In this document: positions 43,401-58,400 of the stretch, piece by piece
Layout of the letters: every line of letters starts with the position of its first letter
Position numbering within the stretch: the first letter of the stretch is position 1
DNA from: Blastobasis lacticolella
Lineage: Eukaryota > Arthropoda > Insecta > Lepidoptera > Blastobasidae
Length of the DNA: 64,000 bases
Assembly (NCBI GenBank): GCA_905147135.1
Contig: LR990045.1
Location: forward strand, 11,942,173 to 12,006,172
Direction of reading: 5' to 3'
Position numbers and translations under genes: made by a program
Notes under the pieces: model-generated
Database searches by the model: none
The model's input: only the letters and a program-made list of their open reading frames with translations
What the model was told of the DNA's origin: nothing

Positions 43401-46400
43401 AAGATAAGAGGTTATTTATTTATTTAAAACTTCATGCACGCACATTACAGTACACTGGCGGACTTAAAGTTACGTAACTTTTTCTGCCAGTCAACCAGAG
43501 AACAGAAAATAGACTAAAAGTAACACACAATTTTAATTAGATACAAGCGAATGGTAGTGTAAAAAGATAAGTTAAAATATGTATTATTATGTATTCGCTG
43601 CTCGTTAGGTGTGCCTCTCAATACTGTTGGCGAAGCGAGGTGGACCAATGTCTTCCACTGGGCTGGACCCTAAGGCTGGATGATTGACTGGAGGAATGAT
43701 ATTATTAGGACCTTATCGTCATTACTTTCCTGTAGGGTAGGCAGCTAGATACAGCAAGGACTGATGCATTTGTTTCAATAACGATGCCTCACCTCACCTT
43801 GCCCCATCCCATTAGTTTTAGCCGCTGTAGCATAACGGGCTTTATTGCACCAGATACTTTACTTTATCTCGCTTACTTAAACGCAAATGGAAAGAGTTAG
43901 CTAGAGTAATATCGCTCTCTCGGGGACCAAGCCGGCGGCCGGCAGGTCGGCGCACCATACCTTTCTCTTCCACTCAACTCCTCGGCGCTCAAAACCACGG
44001 TATAATCACCATCCCAGCCCTATACTCACGAGAAATGCACGTCCAACACCTCGAGCGCATTCGTGAAGGTCTCAGAATCCTTCTTTAACGTGGCCTTGTT
44101 TCGGACAAGGTAGCGGCCGTTGGCGATGTCGGCGCTGCACTGAACCAGCCACTCGGCCACGGGCGGCTCGCTGCCGTCGTCTGCGCAGTACGGCGGCTTC
44201 ACTTCCTCCTCGTCTTCGTCTGTGTCCTCTGCCGGCCTGGGGATTATTTTTTATGTCATAGGGTAGGTAAACAGGTAACCGGGCCACCTGATGGAAAGTG
44301 GTCACCGCTGCCTAGACATTAGCAACATTAGGGGTATCGCAAATGCGTTACCCACCTGTAAACATGTTGCTCAGGCAGTAGAAAGGCAAATGTTAAGCAA
44401 TGGATAGATTTATCTGCTGATGTGTTCCCCGAACAGTACAACCTGGACTCCTGGAGCACGGAATTTCTTTACTTGGCTAGAGTGAAATAGCTCCTTCTAG
44501 ACAGGCATGCTCCATCGTATCGTTGCTTTCTATCAGTGCAATGATCTCCTGCAGCAGCATTCTCGAGCCTTTCGACATTGGGGTCTTCAAGAAATCTGGT
44601 GTTGCATCTGGATATCCATAGGCGGCGGTGACCATTTACCACCAGTTGACTTGCTTGATCGGTTGTATCCCACATTGCAACACCACTAATATAAAAAGTA
44701 AAAGAATAAAATTATACGTACTCAGGCAACGCAGGCCCCGCGAGACATCCGAGCCGTGTCCCGAACACCACCATACCTAGTGCTTCGAGAGCCCAGCGAC
44801 GCGCCTCCATCTCCAACGCCGCGTTCAACGTGGCGCGGTCGCCCGATGCACTCAGCTCGCCGAGTCTGTACCAGGTGGAACGTTGAAAACGAGCACTCCT
44901 CACAGTGACTGGATTTGCGTTTTAGCCTTATTGTTAGGGCTGGTTTATGTTGGCCAAGTGTTGAGCATAGTTGACAAGTGAGCAACTACACTGGTGTAAA
45001 CTAATCGGACAGTAGCGAGTCCACTTGGCTTGTAAGTGTGTCCGTACAGCGTAGGTAGGTACTGTCAATGTCGCTGTCACTCGCCACTGTCCTTGGTCAA
45101 TGTAAACTAATCATTAGATATAGTACATTAGGTATGGAGTCCTAATGTAAGTAAGGAGTTGAAGATGTTATAGGTGACAGCCGTTTACCACCTGATGTTA
45201 ATCTAAGTTTACTGCTAGATATAGCAGCTCGTTAATAATAATAGCCTAATGAGCGCCGATTCACGCTGTCCTCAGCTTTCCGTTGCCGCATGAAGGCTCC
45301 GCCGGCAGAACCTACATTCGCCGTCTCCACTCAAGAACTTGTTTATTCCAAATTATTGATGACATATTTGGCGAACAGGGTTTACTCCGTCCGTTGTCGA
45401 TCTTTAACAGGTATAGGCAGCACACTGACATATCAACCTGCTGATTTCGTGCACATTATCGGTAACTATGGCAATATCATCATTTGGTTCGCTAGCCTGT
45501 TTGCCTACCGCATGACATAAAAAAACTTTGGATCTCTGATTGCTCGCTGTCACAAGTGTTGGAAAGCAAAATTGTGAATGTTGTAAATAGTAAATGTTTA
45601 ATTCAATGCTATTTAGATTGGCGCCCAATTAGGGACTACCGGAGCTCTACGGACCAAGGTGAATAGCTGGAATCCTCCGTAGAATCATATTATTATGGAC
45701 AAGGAGAATATCATCAATTCGTAAGTTTGTTTATTTGGTTACACATGACTAAAGACAGCATCTCACCTTGGTCTGTAGAGCTCCGGTAGTCCCCATTTGG
45801 GCGCCAATCTAAGTAGCATTGAATAACACGCTAGAAGAACCAAAGAAACGGATTTTAAAAGGTTTTGTGCAAAGGAGGAGCCGGTCGTTGTCAGTAAAAT
45901 ACGGATAAAGATTGATTTTATAAAACTCTTACGGAGCCGATGTTTGCCAGAGGCACAAAGTCGTTCGATGTGAAAGGTGTGGGGGAGGCCTTTGTTTAGT
46001 ACCTAGTAGACGTTCTGTGACTTAGATGACAATTATGACAGTATTGTATATCAGTATGTTACTTACCGCCTCGTCAGGTCGTCAGCTATTTGGGTGAAAG
46101 GCTCGTGGAAACATTCCACCAGGTCCTTTTTGTTCAGAATACTCTCAATGCCGGCCCACAGCGGCGTAATGTCCTCCCTAGAATGTAAAAACAGGAACTC
46201 TGAAGTAGGTAATTAAAATAATACGATTATATAAGGTGGACCCATCAAGATAATTTTTATGAAGTTTGTGTACAATAAAGAGATTTTGGGAATACTCCAT
46301 TAATGACGATGAAAATATTAGTTTATATTTTTTCAAAAGAAGCCTTCACCTAAGGTAAACATGAAAAATAATACATAGTTTTCATCTATTCGGTGGGCAT

Positions 46401-49400
46401 CACAAATGGTAAGCACAGGACTAACAAGTCAAAATGTTACCAATCAATTTTAAAAAGGAAATGAGAGAAGTGATTTCAATAGTATCTAGAAACTTACCCA
46501 TGAGCGGGACATTTATTAGCAGCTTTTTTCTTGAACTCGAGAAGAGGCGACCCTTCCCATCGCACGGGTTTTATGCCTTTGCTCTCGTATACCTGGAAAG
46601 ACAAATAAAGTTTCAAGGTGGATCTAGAGGCGTATTAAACCTTATGACTATCCTAAACGATAGTGTCATCTGTGGGTAAAAGCAGCGTATGCGGTGTAAT
46701 GTAGTGTTCGAAAATTCATTCGTCATTACATTTGGCGTATTCAACCAACTAATACATAAAATAATAAATAAATATTCGTGGACAAATTCACACAGCGCCA
46801 GCTAGCCCCAAACAAAGCAAAGCTTGTACTATAAGTGCTAGATAACTGATATTCTACTTAAATACTTTTTAAATACATACTTATTATAGTTTTATTACAA
46901 GCTAAACATATAACTAAATATGTAAATACCTACAAGGTACTATTTTCTATCTCGGAGTTATAGTTCACTAAAATAAATGGTACAAAAATAACGTGTCTAA
47001 GCCAAGATTTAAGGTACATATTTGGCCGTTTCAGATCAGGTCTAATCGATCACGAGGATAAGTCCGCCTACAGTTCCGCGAGCTACGTAGCTAGCTGTAC
47101 CTTCATTTGTACATATTCTTGGAACGAACATGTTGCAGATACACCGATTGTTATTACTTACTGGTTACTTACTTACTGACGACCTGAGTGGTTCAATGGG
47201 CAACATGCCGGTCTGCCACGCAAGAGGTCCCGGGTTCGATTCCCGGCCGGGCAGAAATTGAAATGATGAATTTTAATTTCTGTTACGGGTCTGGGTGTTC
47301 TATGTATAATAAGTATGTATTTAAAAGTATTTAAGTAGTATATCACTTATCTAGCATCCATAGCACAAGCTTTGCTTAGTTTGGGACTAGATGGCGCTGT
47401 GTGAATTTGTCCACGAATATTTATTTATTTATTTATTTATTTATTTACTTAACAATGGATTACTACAAGCGCAACCGTTGTGTAACTGCACGCGGTGACA
47501 ATAATATATCAGGTTATCGCCGCGTATGTCAATCTGTGTACGAGTGGACAGTATTCCGACGAGACCGCGCGGGGCGTGCCGGCGGCGGAGTCATGCTTCT
47601 CACGCGCTCTACTCTAGGTGCGCGCCGTCTCTCTGACTTGGAAACCCAGCACGGTGAAGATATGTGGCTTACACTCACATGTAATAGTATTCGTTTCTAT
47701 ATTTGTATAGTTTATATTCCACCAAAAGCTGCCGATAGTGTTTATATGGATTGGTTCACTAAATTAGAATCTTTCATATGTTCCCTAATTGTTTTAGGTG
47801 ACTTAAATCTAAACAGTGCATCTGAAAATATCGTTACCTACTATAGCTATTTCTTAAGTGTGTGTGGTTTACTGGACAATAATAATGTTGTAAATATGCA
47901 TGGAGGGAAATTGGATGTGGTGTTGCTATCAGAAAGGGTGCAAGGTGTAGTCGTTCGTGAAGATTTGGATAGTAGCTTAGTGCCGCATGTTGATATGTAT
48001 CATCCGCCGCTTGATGTAACGGTACCTATCCATAGCTGCACAACGAGGCGTCAACAAAATCTGCTAGCTCCTGGAAATATCCAACCACATAAAGATTGGA
48101 ACTTTGCAAAAGCCGATTATACCTTACTCTACCAGTTACTAGACGAAGTCTGTTGGGATGACGTAACGAATAATCAGAATGTTGACGACGCAGTAGATAT
48201 GTTTTATAAAATTATTTATAATATTTTCGAAACATGTGTACCTAAGAAAAACAGATCTAAAACATATCATAGGCAATATCCTACTTGGTTCACTGCTGAC
48301 ATTATTAAAAAATTAAAATATAAAGCTAAATTACACAAATTATGGAAGTCTAAAAACTGCCCAGATTACTATAAAAAATTCAGTGAATTGCGAACACAAC
48401 TCAAACATGACTTAAAACAGGCCTATAACTCTTATATTGCTGAAGTCGAATATAAAATTAAAGATAACCCAAAAGCCTTTTGGCAGCATGTCAACAATCT
48501 TAGATCGACTGGAGGGTTTCAAGCGAGTGTCACCTATCAAGAAAAAGTATATGAAGGTTGTGAGTCAGCTACCGCCTTCGCCAACTATTTCTCTAGTGTG
48601 TTTCATCCAAACAAGCCCAAATTAGATCCGAATCAAATGGAAAATGACAATGTTTCTAGTAACGATTCTAATTATATACACATTACAGAAATTAGAGATA
48701 AAGATGTAATAAAAGCAATAGACAAATTAAAACCAAGAAGTGCTATAGGTCCAGACTGTATTCCCCCATACGTTATAAAAGGATGCAAAAACCTATTACT
48801 AAAACCGTTAATTCACATTTTTAACATTTGTCTTAAAAGCGGTAAATATCCCACGCAGTGGAAAATGTCACGTGTTACACCAATACCAAAGGCAAAAGAC
48901 ATTACCATGGTAGATAATTATAGACCGGTAGCAGTATTATCCTCTTTATCAAAAGTCTTTGAATCAATTCTTTACAGTAATATATATCCCCAAATCAAAC
49001 CCTATCTATCCGACGCACAACATGGTTTTACATATGGACGATCTGTAGACACAAACCTTTTAATTCTTACGGATACTATTTCAGGTCTTATGGATACAGG
49101 CACACAAACAGACGTCATATACTTAGATTTTAGAAAAGCCTTTGATAAAGTAGACAATGACATCCTACTGACTAAACTCATTGATATAGGATTTAGTCCT
49201 ACATTAATAAATTTGTTTGCAGATTATTTACGTGAACGACAACAATTTGTCAAACATGGTCCTTATATGTCTGCCCCCTATCATACCAGGTCAGGAGTAA
49301 GCCAAGGCTCTATTCTTGGACCATTATTGTTCAACTTGATGATTAATGATCTAAACAAAGTAGTAAAACACAGCAAGTGTTTACTTTATGCTGATGACCT

Positions 49401-52400
49401 TAAAGTTTTTCGACCCATCAAAGAATTAAAAGACTGTGATTTGCTACAGGAAGACCTCAACGCTTTAGTTCAATGGAGTTTGGACAATAAAATGAATTTT
49501 AACATCACAAAATGCTCCGCAATGACGTTTACTCGCTCTTTAAAACCCATAAATCGGGATTATTATCTGGATAAAGAACTCATTACGAGGGTCCATTCAG
49601 TAAAAGACCTAGGTGTCACTTTTGATGCTGCTTTATCCTTCAATGATCATATTAGATCTATTGCAGTTGACTGCTATCGCCGTTTGGGATTCGTCATACG
49701 TAACTGCAGAGTTTTTAATAATCCTACCGCAATCAAAATCTTGTACCTAGCTTTGGTGCGAAGTAAAATTGAATGTGCATGTATGGTATGGGACCCAGCT
49801 GAAAGCAAGTACATTCTGTTATTAGAAAAGATCCAAAAAGCTTTTTTACGATTCCTATTTAAAAAAGTATATGGCTATTACCCTTTCTTATATCCTACCA
49901 AATACTTGTTAGGGATGCTAAGATTTAAATCGCTTGAGACTAGACGCATTCAGCAGTCAATTCAACTGGCTTGTCGTCTTATGCGCGGCGAATCTAACAG
50001 TCCGGAGTTGGTATCGAAGGCGTGTAGGCTCTACGTCCCGGACCGCTACCTGCGCGCTCGCCGCCACCACCTGCTGGCGCCGCCCGCCGCGCGCACGTTA
50101 GCGCATCGCCGCTCCCCGATACCGCTCGCGCTATCGAGACTCCAGGCCCTACTGACAGCAACACCAAGTCTTGATGTTTTCGCCGATTCATGGGGCGAAA
50201 TTATGCGAAAGACCCTAAGTTTCTCAGAAACATGTACAAATTAAGTATATTTTATTACCTTAATGTACCTACAATATTAGGCTATGCTTGTACTTATTCT
50301 TATTTTTGTTGATCTTATTTTTATATGTTTAATATTGTTTACATAATTTAGGCTTAAGCTGTAATGTAAACATTATTCCTAAATGTTGAAATTGTAAACA
50401 AAGATTATGTGACTTAATGTTACGGTATTTAGGAAAGTAGATACTATTGTACTTTACTAACTCGTGTGTAAGAAAGAACATGTGTGAGATCTTATTACAA
50501 ACAATATAAGCGTCTAAAACTTCACAAAAACCCCACCCCATGCAGCCCGGTCTTTTTTAAGAAAATTTTAATAATCTTAAAATTCGTAATCCTTAAAATT
50601 ACATATTATTTTATTCCATACTTCATATGTGGAAAATTATAATTGATATGAGTTCAGAAGTATATTCTAAACAAAATATTATTTTTTCATTCCAAGACTC
50701 TCTACAGAAACTTTACTAAATTAATGTATGGGCATTTGCCTAATTTATTTACAACTCTTATAGCCAATACGGAAACACATTTTCTGCACATTTCAGTTTT
50801 TGCATTAAGTAGATAAATAGATAAACCACATAAACAGAGGTAAATAATTGTTAGTCATAAAATTGTACTCCCATATTTTCTTACTATACCTATAACTACA
50901 CAAGTTCGTAACGCTGCCGCTAGATGTCGCTGCACGTCAATTAGAACGCGCTATCGAATGTGCTCCGTCGAATAGTGACGTTCGCCGTTCGAACCGCAGC
51001 AAAGCATACTTACCTGGCATAGGGGACACCGTGATCAATAAGGCGGTTCCCCCAGGGTGAGATCTCACATTGCACTGCGTTGAGGTTGACCCCTGCGATT
51101 ATCCCTAATGTGGATAACTCGGATGCGTAATTTTTAGTCTTGGGCATAGTCGGTCACCACTGAGAGCGCTCAGTTTAGTTCATCATCCAATGGCGAACTA
51201 GTTCGCTCTATTAGTTCATTAGTTCTTTTTTTGAAATAATTTAGTAACAACAATAAATGAAGTAAAAAATATATTTATGATTATTGCAAATTCTTTTTTA
51301 TTTTATTTAAAAAGTACAAAGTATTACATGAAAAGTTCACACTTCTATTTAAGCCACATAGAATTTTTTATTTAAATAAACGCGGGGCGCGCACAGTAAA
51401 AGTAAATAACTCGGTTGATCACATAGCGCCACTGCCTAGTAAAGTGGACGAAAAAATATAAAAAGAACTGACAGCGAGATCATCGATGAACTAGTTCGCA
51501 TAGTTCACCTAAAGGAGCGCTCTTCCCACCTAGGTCGTTCACGAACTACCCAAGACTAGTAATTTTTGATAGTGGGGACTGCGTACGCGCCGTCCCCCTC
51601 CATAATCACTTAGAATACAAATACAAGTAAATTTTTAAATATCTTGTCAATCACAATTCCGATTATATTGCAATTTTAAAGTTTTAAACTTTGTAGTCAT
51701 AATCAGGTGACTGGTGCCTACGGCTTTTTGATAACGTCTTGAATTTACATATGTGTAAATATAGGCACCAATGAAAAAGGGCCATTTACACTCGTATAAA
51801 AACTTGAGATATAACTTTTTAGTATATTTTAAAGACTTATGTACTTATCTACTTTCAAAATACTCCTTATTCTATTTTCAAAATCAATTTAATCTGTTAT
51901 ATACGTACAATAAATAATATTTGAGAAAATGTGTAATACGTTTCCCACTTGCCTTAAAAAGCAGTAAGTTCATAGGTATAAATCTCGAATGTGGGATAAT
52001 GCAGGTTTTGTAAGAATAATCCATACTTACTAGTATTATAAAGAGAAAAGATTTGAATGTTTGTTTGTATATATATAATTATAAACTCAAAAACTACTAA
52101 AATGATTTAAAAATTTTGTCATATATAGAAAGCTAGAAAATTATCAGCGAGTAACTATATTTTATTATTCAAAAAAATTAGATGTCCCTAGAAAATTGCA
52201 ATTATATAATCAAAATATTGCATGTTTGCGCATATTTAACTAATTCTTTTCTTTGTTGGATTTTTAATTGTCAGGACAAGGTTTGCACTTATGAAATAAA
52301 AAAACAGGCTTAAACATGTCGGGCCACGAGTAGAGTACGGTTCCGTAGTTGCCTGTCATAATAATGCGTGCAAAAGACCGTTTTCATATACTATTACAAA

Positions 52401-55400
52401 TGTAGCTAGCTCAAAATATTTCTCATACAATTTGCATGAAATGTTTGCTTATTCAACTAATTTCATAAGTTGGTCGACTATTATTCGTAAACTTGAAGAG
52501 TCCATTAAGCTGTAAGTACAAAAACTACATTATTTTACTAAGATATATGCCTCAGATTTTGCTCACGTACCTATACCAACCTAATTAAAACCTTGCACTT
52601 TCTTGAATGGTAATAAAGAAAAGAATGCACAGATTAAATTAAATTGATTACCAAGTCAGATTGGACTTTGAAAGAGCATTTCGAAACAATAACACATTTA
52701 CTACGATACTCCAAGTGGCCGGCAAGCGTGGTATGATAACGACAATAAAAGTACCTATGAATAGATTTACTTTTCACCAGCTATTTCTGGTACTTATCTA
52801 AGTAGGTAGATACTTAATTACAACATGAATTATAAAAAACTAAATACATTCATTCATTTTTTATTGATAATTGTTAAATTACAAGTCAATTACAGTATTA
52901 CAAGAAATAACATATTCACTCAATACATTAGGATTTCAAAATTATAATGATTAACTAGCTGACCCGGCAAACGTTGTTTTGCCATATAAATAATAAAAAT
53001 AAAATAAAAAATTTAGGGGGATGAAAAATAGATGTTGGCCGATTCTCATAGATACCGGATAAGCACAAAAAATTTCATCAAAATCGGTCAAGCCGTTTCG
53101 GAGGAGTATGGCAACGAAAACTGTGACACGAGAATTTTATATATTAGATAATAAAATAATAATACATTACATATCAATGTCAATATCCTCAGTTTTAAAA
53201 ATTCACTATAACTATAGAATGCCTGCTAATAACTGCTCACCAAAAATATAGAATTGCGCGATAAATAAGTAATCTATGTTGTATGTATTTTTGTTTTTAT
53301 TTGGTAATTTTGGTGGACTGTTGTTACCTGTTGGTAGCTACCTGGTACCCATTTAATATTGTTAGCGATTCGGTCCAATTATTGTGAACGCCCTCGTGTT
53401 ATATGCTCTCTCGCTCTACATATTTTTCAGGGTTTTATAAAAATAACACCTTATGTGTGTCAGTCATTTTGTTGCACCCGAATTTTTCTTTCTGGCGACC
53501 GACTTTACCAAAATACTGCCACTGAAAGTTAGTCACAACACCGAAATATCGAACTTCGCCAAAAGCGCAAAATAAATTTGTGCGTCGAATTTAATGTTTA
53601 CAAAACTAATTTCAAACATCAACATCATGTTGTGGTAGAGTGATAGGTCACCGCCATTGCCGAAAGTTAACAGATAGGTGTCATTATCGGCACTAAGACC
53701 AACATAAAAGATTATGTAAGTACTTATACTGACTGTACATAGGACTGAAAGCCTATATATAACAGATAACCCGGTTTTATTATGTTTATGAGGGATCATC
53801 GACTCACATTTATCGTATAGCAGGAAAGGACTTATCGATGTTTTATCTATCTGTGATAGACTTTGTACAGATGATGTTAGCTCACGCGATTTGGGCACAG
53901 GACGATTGCATCGGTCGGTACTAAGTCCTTATTTATTGCTGGATATACTGATATCATATCGCACTAAGAGGTATTTACATAACTTAATACCTACGATCAA
54001 AGTCTATGAATTGAAATACGCATTAGGATGTAGGGATAATATGTAGAAATCGGTATATTATGGGGAACATTTGAACATAACACTATCAGAACAGTCTCTG
54101 CCCCTCGAAAACGAGACCCTATAAGTATCTATTGAAAAAAAGACAACTGCCTAGAAAGTGTGGCACTGTACCAAGCTCGTATGTTTATTCGTTTGTAGCG
54201 TACGAAGCGGCAAAGAATAGCAACATAAACAACTACTATTTATCTCAATGTATAACCCAATGTTCGCTTATCGGTGTTTTAAAACATAAACATAGTGATG
54301 TGCGTCACGAATAGGTGCATCCGATAAAAAATAGTTTGTTTACATACAATAATGATAACATTATATTCAGCGATGATAGCCGTTACATGGTCTATAAATA
54401 AAAGCCGTACAGTTAGGTCATACAACTCGCGTGATCTGTGCACCAGCTGAACCCTATTGACGTAATGAACATTGGACACAAATACCTAATACGTATCTTA
54501 TACATACGTACGTGTAGTACGACGTACAAAGGGCTTGGCTAAAAAGTCATAGAAAAAAACCCAGAATCGCCAGCAACGAAATGATTAAAAATGGTTTCAC
54601 TATAGTTAACTCATTATGTTTAAAAAAATCAGCCTCTTAAACCATGTAATATAGAAGTTATTATACTGTGTGAGAATCGTACCTACCAAACTATAAAGTA
54701 AAAAAGGGTATGTAGGGGCCTTTGTTTTCTTTCGTACTAATCACCCCTGCATTATAACCAATAAAACAAAAGAAGAATTACTCAAATCGGTCTAGCCGTT
54801 TTCGAGTTATAGCGAGATTAACGAAGAGCAATTGATTGATTTGTATGAACTTTTTAATCCCGTAGAAGTAAGAGGCACGAATCCCGCTTAAAGCTACGAG
54901 TTCTTCTATTACATAGCCGCTTTCCGCGTCTATCAGCCTTTCTAGATAGGCGGGTCGGTAGTACGTAATAAATCAACGAATTTAAGCGAGATGATTAATT
55001 TTTTTTTTTGGCAGAATGCAAATTGGACAAAGTTTTTGTACGTTTAGGGTGGACCCCGTCCGTTTATTAGAATTGCAAACGAGTTTTTTGTTTGAACATG
55101 TGATTCAAAAGCTTTCGAGATGAGTTTAATAGGTACAGTATCTGTATTTACCTATTATCATTGCAAGGGGTCACAAAAATGTTACTAGTAGGTATAGAAT
55201 TTATTTAATATGTTATACGGCAGACAAAAAGCCCATCTGATGGAAAGTGCTCACCGCTGCCTATGAATATCAACATACCCAGGGGAGTTACCAATGCGTT
55301 GCCCGCCTCTGAAATGACCTCTAATAAACCTTTTGAACGATCTCATGTCATAGTCCAAAGGAAACATTGAGGCTAGCAGCTGATGCCACATCCGAGTCGT

Positions 55401-58400
55401 GCGAGCGAGAAACGTTCTATCGTACCTTCGCGGGGTGACCAACAAAGTGAGAATGAGTACCCAGCCCACGGCGGGTCCATGAAAAGAAAATGTGTGAGAA
55501 ATAAGTTAAGATTTTACAATTTTAGAACGAAGTTATCCTATTTTTTCTAATTGAGCAAACAAGCTAGATATCTACATTCTACTCTGCCGGCACCACACGG
55601 CCAATTATAACGGTTATATTTTACCGGGTGCCGACATTAATTGCCAGTGACAGTTAATTAGAAAGTATTACAGTTGTTGGCTGCAATAAAATAACGTTAC
55701 CCACTGGCAGACTTACAACAGAATCTAGATTAAATTAAGTACGAGTAACTATATACACTTAAATTCGTGTCTTAACTGTAATACATAGTTTTATTTGTAC
55801 TAATATTGCATGAGGTAAAATCAGATTATTTGTAACTTATCTGTGTTTCCGGTTGGCGGCATGTTTGTCATAAAAATGTAAATGGCTGTAAATTAAATTC
55901 ACCCAGCACCCGGTTTCAGAAAGCATTTAAGTAACAAAACTTATTTTTAATATTAAGTACAAATGCCAAAGTTTGTGAGAAAGGATGTTTGTTACTCATT
56001 ATCTACTGAACGGATTTAGATAAAACTTTATTTTAAATTATGTGTTAAAATTCAAACCAGTTCCCACAGGAGCTGGATAAAATACCCAAGTTTTAAGCGA
56101 TTTTGTGTTTCTTTATTGGCATACTCGTAACTCTCTGTCTCAATTTCGCCCTGGCCTTTGTTCGCAAAGTCTAGACTCTAAGGTTATCAAGTAAACTCAC
56201 CTCTAGCATGACATTGGGATCGAAGATGTAGAGCGCCGGCCGTTTCCTGGTGGCCTTCGGGAGCCACACCAGGTCTCCGTAGCGCTCACGGAGGCTCTCC
56301 AGCAGCCCCAGGCTTACAGAGTGGTGGAAACTACCTGAAAAAATGAGCATCATCATTTCACTGACCATATGAATCTCAACATACAGGTCAAATAACATGT
56401 CTCTGCATGTCCTGTTTCCTGACATGCAGAAGGCCTTTGACTGAGTCCCTCGTGAGATGATCTGGTAGGCGTTGCGGACCAAGTTGGCACCTGAGGCCTA
56501 TGTTTACATTATTCGGGATTTGTTTATAGATTCCGATCATCCGAAGTTCGTTATAAAGTGTGACCGTACGAGGCTGGATGTTTCGTCAAAATCATACGAC
56601 GGTCGACTCATCCTGGTGATACGGTTGGAGTTTTATTTTTCGGCGGAGTAGCACGGTACTTTATCCTCATCATCAATATCCCGTATATATTAGTTCACTA
56701 TTAGGCTTGAGGGGCTTAAGCCTGGTCCATGCCAGCGGAGGATTTTAGCATACTTATATGTTGTAGAATTATTAGATAAATCCGCAGCCATCAATTCTTA
56801 AAAACAAACGTCTATTAAATTGTTTTGCATTTTTGCTGTTTCATTAGCAAGCCTCAAGGTCATACTTTAACAAGTTTCTTTATGGTAGGTAGTAGGTATG
56901 TATGTAGGTAGGTACATATAGGCGGAGTATATAAATAAAAATCTAGTTAAATATAAACGTTTTCACTTCAAATATGGACATGCTTGGGAACGAATGATGT
57001 CGACCAAAAAGCTGTGTAACCAGTCTATATTTAGAAACGGACCAAGAGGAATCAGGTTGCCCCTACTGCGTAGGTACCTAACTGCGGATTCCAGACATCA
57101 TTTAGTGATGGTGCAACTATAACACTCCATTGCCTGTACGCCGAGCTACCCGTCTGCGAAATTTGATCGAGATTGGTGAGGCGGGCTAACTGTGTATGAT
57201 ATGTAATAATCGGAAATAGAAACAAAATAGCACTCGACTACTGGATCAATAAATCAAACGATTTAGGTTGGAAATAGGCTTAAGTATCCCAGTTTACTTT
57301 ATTACACTTGGATCCTGCATGATAGATCACTTATAAGATGACTGCAAGGACAGTAGGTCCCAAATAGTCCAAATGTCCCAATTCCAAGCCCCAACGCCTT
57401 CATCCGTTTAAACTAGCTTGCGCCAGCGACTTCATCCACGTGAACTTTATAGAATTAGGGTTATGTTGGAACTACTTTGAATATCGGGATAAATTGTAGC
57501 CTATGTGTCAACCCAGGCTATAAACTGTCTGTGTGCGTTTTTTGCGTGAATGAGGAACAAACAAACTCTTCTTAATAGACTTGGATAACTTTGTCGCAAA
57601 TATGTATATCATTTTAGCAACGAATGGTGCGTCATGTATTTGTGATATTTTGGATTTGCATACTCGTTTGTGGTGCGCTATAAATTAATAAGCAAATACG
57701 GAACTAGTGCGTTGTCGTATGATTATTGTGACGTCATACCTAACGACTGGTAACGTATCAATCAGGACTTCCTGCTGGACACAGGCCTCCTCCCAACCCT
57801 TCGAACCGATCGACTTCTTCTCGACGCTTTAGTGCCTCTTGCATCCACCGGCTCCCTACGACCTCACCATCTCCAACTTTTGGAGGGTCGTCTTACGCTT
57901 CGACGCTTCGCTTCCACTGTACGGTCTGGTTGGTACTGGTCGCCACTCGAGGACGGCTATCGGTTAGACGAGTAATGTCACTACAATGGTGCGACTCCAG
58001 GATCTCTGTCGGTGACTGGGTATCTGCTACGGAATACCTTCATTTGTAATCTTATAGAAACTATTCTACCTAGAATAAATCCATCTCGTAACCAGCTCAC
58101 CAGTTCACAGCTTTCACTTGTCTATTCTCGGCAATAACAGGTAATCGTGTCTTAGCATGGGCATGGCTAGGGGACAGAGGACTTCCGTGAAATAGGTACC
58201 TATTCTATCTGGTACACATCTGTGTCCGCCAGCTTCACAGTCTTACCTATCCTCGGCAATATCAGGTCCGCGTGTCTCAGCATGGGCATGGCCAGAGGCC
58301 CGGGGATATCCGTGAAAGGACGCAAGCGGGCGGGCGCGGGCTTGGTGGCTGGACGCGGCGGCTTCACCGCGCCCGAGGCCGCGCGACATGCTTGGGCTTG

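Noticed and set aside
47178..47260. tRNA gene
   Set aside because: Box A and box B are present, but the cloverleaf is irregular and the sequence continues into a SINE body with other copies in the window.
57760..57990. C-rich, coding-like stretch in P450 intron 1
   Set aside because: Frames contain stops and no motif was recognised; it may be a decayed retroelement piece but cannot be supported.
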